Assembly (NCBI GenBank): GCA_021152595.1
Contig: JAGKVC010000060.1
Location: forward strand, 1 to 16,716
Length of the DNA stretch: 16,716 nt
Origin: Clostridia bacterium
GTDB taxonomy: Bacteria > Bacillota > Clostridia > Oscillospirales > Ruminococcaceae
Direction: 5' to 3'
Shown: piece after piece, positions 14,264 to 16,716 of the stretch
Numbering within the stretch: position 1 is the stretch's first letter
How the letters are laid out: the number at the start of each line of letters is the position of its first letter
The notes under the pieces: generated by a model
Databases searched by the model: none
The model's input: only the letters and a program-made list of their open reading frames with translations
Told to the model about the DNA's origin: nothing
Position numbers and translations under genes: made by a program

Positions 14264-14548
14264 TCAGATTCGCAGCGTCTGCATCAGCAGGAGCAGCAGC
14301 ACGCCCGGGATTCCGGCGGCGGCGGAGACAAAGAGCGTATAGAGCGTGAGGGGCGGCGCAAAGCCGAATCTGCCGCCGAAGAAGTGCAGGAGCAGAAGCG
14401 CCGCGGTGCCGCTCAGCGTCCCGATGAGGAATGCCGCGAACCGGTGTGTTTTGCGGTGCAGATATTCGATGCACATGCGCAGAACGGCGGCGCAGGCAGT
14501 CAGCAGCAGGAGATTGTGCGGCGTCAGCAGATGCAGGATCGGTTGCAT
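14264..14548 (-). CDS. bofA: BofA-like regulator of pro-SigK processing (94 aa)
   Basis: BofA sits in the outer forespore membrane with SpoIVFA and holds the SpoIVFB protease inactive until the forespore signals, so timing pro-SigK cleavage. The C-terminal half matches the family: a hydrophobic helix running into HFFGGRFG, then PPLTLYT, then AAAGIPGVLLLLL, against the Bacillus VNMFGGSLG, PINLVTT and GILGIPG. Length is normal (87 in Bacillus). Two conserved Asn residues (N48 and N61 of B. subtilis by this alignment) are His55 and Thr68 here, with the 13-residue spacing kept; the Thr aligned to T64 is kept (Thr71). AAGGAGC precedes the ATG at 14548. It lies 18 bases after a serine recombinase gene in the same direction. 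In Bacillus bofA follows recR, which is not seen here. Confidence 0.75.
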   Translation of the reverse strand: MQPILHLLTPHNLLLLTACAAVLRMCIEYLHRKTHRFAAFLIGTLSGTAALLLLHFFGGRFGFAPPLTLYTLFVSAAAGIPGVLLLLLMQTLRI

Positions 14549-14566
14549 GGCGGAAGCTCCTTTCGT

Positions 14567-16012
14567 TCAGGCGAGAAAGACATGCAGCGTGTGTCCCTCC
14601 GCCATGATGCAGTGCAGCAGGGTGTGCGCGATGGTTTTGCGCTGTTCGGGCGTACAGGCATCCCATTCCGGCAGATGCAGCGACTCCGCGGAGACCGCAG
14701 CAGCATTTGTCCGCAGGGATGCGATCTGCGCGGTGAGCTGTGCAGCGGCTTCTGTCAGCAAAGTGATGTCGCCGCCGTCCGGATCTGCCATTTTCCGGAG
14801 CAGTTCGCCGCGCCGCAGGATCAGCGCCTGCAATTCGGGGGATTCCTCCGGCTGATTTGGTGCGGCAGGCAGGGCGAGCGTCCGGAGCTGATCGCGGAGC
14901 AGCCGCCCGACGAGCATCTCCGCAGTATCGACACGCCAGACCGCTCCGGCACCGGAGCAAATTCCGCGCTTTTTTCCGCCGCAGAGCAGATAGTCGGCGC
15001 TTCTGCCGCGGACAGCGGTCATCGCACTGCCGCAGCGCATGCAGAAGATCCTGCCGCTGAGCCATGTTTTCTGACCTGTACCTGCCGTCCGCTTCTGACG
15101 GGATGCGGTGAGCTTCTGCTGACAGCCGAGCCAGATCTCCGGCGCAACGATTCCGGCATGCGGCGCGCAGATCGCATAAACCCCGTGCAGATCGGTGAAG
15201 CGGCTGCGGTTGATCCGCCTGTCTGCATAGAGATAAACGCCGTGCTTCTGCGGCAGCGGATCGGGAATGCAGAGCGCGGCACCGTGCGCCGAGAGATAGG
15301 CATAGACATCGGCATTTGCCTGTGCATAGACGGGATTGCGCAGCACGCGGCAGACCGTATGCGGCAGCCACGCACCGCCGCGGCGCGTCCTGAATCCGGC
15401 ATCATTCCATTTCCGGCTGACGACGGAGAGCGAACCCTCAGCGGAAAGATACGCAGAGAATCCTGCGGAGACAAGCGGCGCGTTTTCGTCGGGCGCGAGC
15501 ATCTGTGTATGGGTACCGCCGAGCGTGACCGGGATGCGCCGGAAACCGGCAGGGGGCGGACCGCCGGTATCGAAGCCCTGCTTAGCGCGGGCGAAAGCCG
15601 CATCGCGGACTCTGCCGCTGATCGTCTCACGCTCGAGCTGTGCAAAGACCATCAGCAGGCTTTGCATCGCCTGCCCGAGCGGAGAGGCGGTCTCGAAGCG
15701 CTCGGTATGGGAGCGGAATTCGACGCGGTGTATCTCAAAGACGCGCAGCAGTTGTGTAAAATCGGCAAGATTGCGGCTGATGCGGTCGAGCTTATAGACC
15801 AGTACCGTCCCGATCTCATCCCTGCGGACAGCCTGTAAGAGGGATTGCAGCGCAGGGCGGCCGGTATCCTTGCCGGAGTATCCGCGGTCGCAGTAAACGG
15901 TGACGGGCAGATCGGGCGGCAGTTCAGAGCGGCAGAGCGCCTCCTGCGTCTCCAGACTGACGCTGTCCGGCCGCTCCACTGACTGCCGGACATAGATTGC
16001 CGTCGTGCGCAT
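14567..16012 (-). CDS. Large serine recombinase (481 aa)
   Basis: This is a serine site-specific recombinase of the large integrase/excisase type. The resolvase domain covers residues 1-150: AIYVRQS with the nucleophile Ser11, then YCDRGYSGKDTGRPALQ, VLVYKLDRISRN and LMVFAQLERETISGRVRDA. The Recombinase domain follows (about 155-300). A zinc ribbon comes near residues 342-375 (CMRCGSAM ... LCGGKKRGIC), then a coiled segment (about 405-455). All catalytic landmarks are intact. The start at 16012 has AGGAGG 6 bases upstream. No phage, conjugation or cargo genes surround it. It is followed closely by the bofA-like gene, so it is probably a chromosomal gene in an operon with a sporulation regulator. 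SpoIVCA, which excises the element interrupting sigK, has the same family and size; that identity is an inference. A remnant of an integrated element is the alternative. Confidence 0.93.
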   Translation of the reverse strand: MRTTAIYVRQSVERPDSVSLETQEALCRSELPPDLPVTVYCDRGYSGKDTGRPALQSLLQAVRRDEIGTVLVYKLDRISRNLADFTQLLRVFEIHRVEFRSHTERFETASPLGQAMQSLLMVFAQLERETISGRVRDAAFARAKQGFDTGGPPPAGFRRIPVTLGGTHTQMLAPDENAPLVSAGFSAYLSAEGSLSVVSRKWNDAGFRTRRGGAWLPHTVCRVLRNPVYAQANADVYAYLSAHGAALCIPDPLPQKHGVYLYADRRINRSRFTDLHGVYAICAPHAGIVAPEIWLGCQQKLTASRQKRTAGTGQKTWLSGRIFCMRCGSAMTAVRGRSADYLLCGGKKRGICSGAGAVWRVDTAEMLVGRLLRDQLRTLALPAAPNQPEESPELQALILRRGELLRKMADPDGGDITLLTEAAAQLTAQIASLRTNAAAVSAESLHLPEWDACTPEQRKTIAHTLLHCIMAEGHTLHVFLA

Positions 16013-16021
16013 CCTCCGCCT

Positions 16022-16071
16022 CCTCTGTGTATGAATGAGAAATGGAAAATTGTTGTATCGCCTGCGGCGAT
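16022..16071 (-). repeat. Hairpin-plus-tail repeat in the recombinase 5' region
   Basis: Minus strand: perfect hairpin ATCGCC-GCA-GGCGAT (16071-16057), then the tail ACAACAATTTTCCATTTC and CTCATTC. It matches the back half of the copy at 5794 and the copy at 16319. It ends just before the recombinase ribosome binding site, so it is probably transcribed as part of that leader. Confidence 0.75.
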
Positions 16072-16145
16072 GTATTGAGAATGTGCAGCAGGCGCCGCAG
16101 TTTCTTATTATTTGTATGGAATTCCGGTTTCGCTTTTCGTATATT

Positions 16146-16154
16146 TGATATAAT
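16146..16154 (+). promoter_or_regulatory. Candidate extended -10 promoter of the structured RNA
   Basis: TGATATAAT, an extended -10 element (TGnTATAAT), without a good -35 box. Transcription would start near 16161, just upstream of the candidate structured RNA. Confidence 0.45.
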
Positions 16155-16170
16155 CAATGTATATGTTTGC

Positions 16171-16300
16171 ATTTGCGGCTTTAGCACCGCGCAGGTCGGC
16201 AGTGCCGACAGCCGATATTCTATAGCTGCCGGAGAACCATACGCGATTGTGGCGCAATGGGCTGAGGATAAACCCGACTCGGCAATCAAAAGGGCGCAGC
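16171..16300 (+). ncRNA. Candidate structured RNA or riboswitch, class uncertain
   Basis: This G+C-rich non-coding stretch can form many helices: GTCGGC-AGT-GCCGAC (16195-16209); GCTGC (16216-16220 area) with GCAGC (16286-16290 area) closing a core; inside it GCCGGAG with CTCGGC (one bulge), ATTG (16246-16249) with CAAT (16255-16258), and GGG with CCC. The unpaired pieces GGAGAACCA, GGCGCAAT and AACCCGAC recall the c-di-AMP (ydaO) riboswitch, which often precedes cell-wall protein genes, and a membrane-anchored surface protein follows. The usual CAGCTAACC stretch of that class is missing, so the class call is weak. A separate promoter (16368-16396) lies between this element and the gene. Confidence 0.42.
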
Positions 16301-16318
16301 CGTCGATCTTCCAAAATC

Positions 16319-16360
16319 ATGCGCGCAGCGCATACCGCAATTTCTCATTTCTAACTATTA
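16319..16360 (+). repeat. Hairpin-plus-tail repeat before the last gene
   Basis: Perfect hairpin ATGCGC-GCA-GCGCAT (16319-16333), then the tail ACCGCAATTTCTCATTTC and TAACTATTAG. It has the same loop and the same tail frame as the copies at 5794 and 16071, with a different but still fully paired stem. It lies 8 bases before the -35 box of the last gene's promoter. Confidence 0.75.
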
Positions 16361-16367
16361 GAAACAG

Positions 16368-16396
16368 TTGCATTTTGCAGGAGAATGTGATATAAT
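16368..16396 (+). promoter_or_regulatory. SigA promoter of the last gene
   Basis: TTGCAT (16368-16373), 17 bases, TATAAT (16391-16396). About 45 bases separate the expected start from the ATG at 16448. The 435-base gap between the recombinase and this gene holds two repeat copies, the candidate RNA and this promoter; I see no gene in it. Confidence 0.85.
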
Positions 16397-16447
16397 AGAG
16401 CAGAAGCTACCGCAAAAAACAAGTGATAACAGAAAGGAACACAAAGC

Positions 16448-16716
16448 ATGGCAAAGAAAAAACAAAACGCAGTGATCTCGAATTCTCCGCTGCCGCTTGC
16501 GATTGTCGCCGTATTCGGTCTTGCAGCAGGCGTGACATTCATTGTTGCGGATCACACACCGCGGACACGCGCCGGACTCGGAAATTCGGTTCCCGTTCAG
16601 GAAGAGGTGCTTTCGACTGAATCCACAACGGAGGTGACTGCTACGACAGCAGACAGCACAACCTATACCGAAGCGCTGACGACCGTCTCGACGGCAGCAG
16701 AGTCTCTGCCTGCGGG
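16448..16716 (+). CDS. Membrane-anchored protein with Thr/Ser-rich stalk, N-terminal part (cut by right edge)
   Basis: The frame is open from the ATG at 16448 to the end of the window (89 codons, no stop). A short basic N-terminus (MAKKKQNAV) leads into one membrane helix (about residues 15-34, LPLAIVAVFGLAAGVTFIVA), with no obvious signal-peptidase site, then a stalk rich in Thr, Ser and Glu (STESTTEVTATTADSTTYTE). This layout is typical of cell-wall proteins held by an uncleaved anchor, whose catalytic or binding domain comes later; that domain lies beyond the window, so no function can be given. AAAGGA lies about 10 bases before the start, and a strong promoter precedes it. Confidence 0.85.
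   Translation, partial: MAKKKQNAVISNSPLPLAIVAVFGLAAGVTFIVADHTPRTRAGLGNSVPVQEEVLSTESTTEVTATTADSTTYTEALTTVSTAAESLPA

Noticed and set aside
14384..15838. 484-codon open frame on the plus strand opposite the recombinase
   Set aside because: It lies wholly within the recombinase, which has intact catalytic motifs and a good ribosome binding site. The product is arginine- and glutamine-rich with no recognisable fold, and it crosses the bofA start.
16201..16300. Possible tRNA or RNase P fragment in the structured stretch
   Set aside because: No cloverleaf, no GTTCRANYC-like T loop and no RNase P core sequence could be found; it is left as an unclassified structured RNA.
16042..16395. Plus-strand 117-codon frame over the recombinase-to-surface-protein gap
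   Set aside because: It covers repeat copies and a candidate structured RNA, has no ribosome binding site, and ends inside the next promoter.

Overview
The window looks like chromosome from a spore-forming, fibre-degrading Clostridia member close to Ruminococcus (Oscillospiraceae). Two things point there. Three secreted leucine-rich-repeat proteins end in type I dockerins, the cellulosome plug domain. Scattered sporulation genes are also present: the germination protease gpr, a gerAB/gerAC-like pair and a bofA-like gene. Housekeeping promoters are textbook SigA types with 17-base spacers. No phage, plasmid or CRISPR locus is visible.

Layout. 1-1252 (minus): gpr followed by a DUF421/YetF membrane protein that runs off the left edge; a fold-back repeat fills the gap. 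1273-5107 (plus): two tandem LRR-dockerin genes, each with its own promoter. 5182-5708: rpsT with promoter, leader and terminator. 5708-5892: full copy of a composite repeat. 5979-7642: ECF sigma factor overlapping a membrane anti-sigma factor; the pair converges through a shared terminator on an orphan acyl carrier protein (7681-7914, minus). 8120-9993 (minus): overlapping gerAC-like and gerAB-like genes behind a SigG-like promoter. 10115-11468 (plus): third LRR-dockerin gene behind a structured leader. 11520-13907 (minus): XRE-type membrane regulator, PAP2 phosphatase and a lipoprotein, each with its own promoter. 14264-16012 (minus): large serine recombinase followed 17 bases later by the bofA-like gene. 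16146-16716 (plus): a candidate structured RNA, a repeat copy, a promoter and the start of a membrane-anchored Thr/Ser-rich protein that runs off the right edge.

How the parts fit. gpr, the Ger-like pair and bofA act in spore maturation and germination. The recombinase next to bofA raises, without proving, a link to SigK control, because the known SpoIVCA recombinase rebuilds sigK. The LRR-dockerin proteins are probably cell-surface or cellulosome accessory proteins; they share one architecture and differ mainly in the number of an internal module (2, 3 and 1).

The least explained signal is a dispersed intergenic repeat family. Two apparently complete copies have a purine-rich arm, a pyrimidine-rich arm, a short hairpin with a 3-base loop, and a pyrimidine-rich CTCAYTYC-type tail. 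Shorter copies carry only the front or the back half. Hairpin stems differ between copies but stay paired, and front halves always lie just 3' of a gene in that gene's sense direction.
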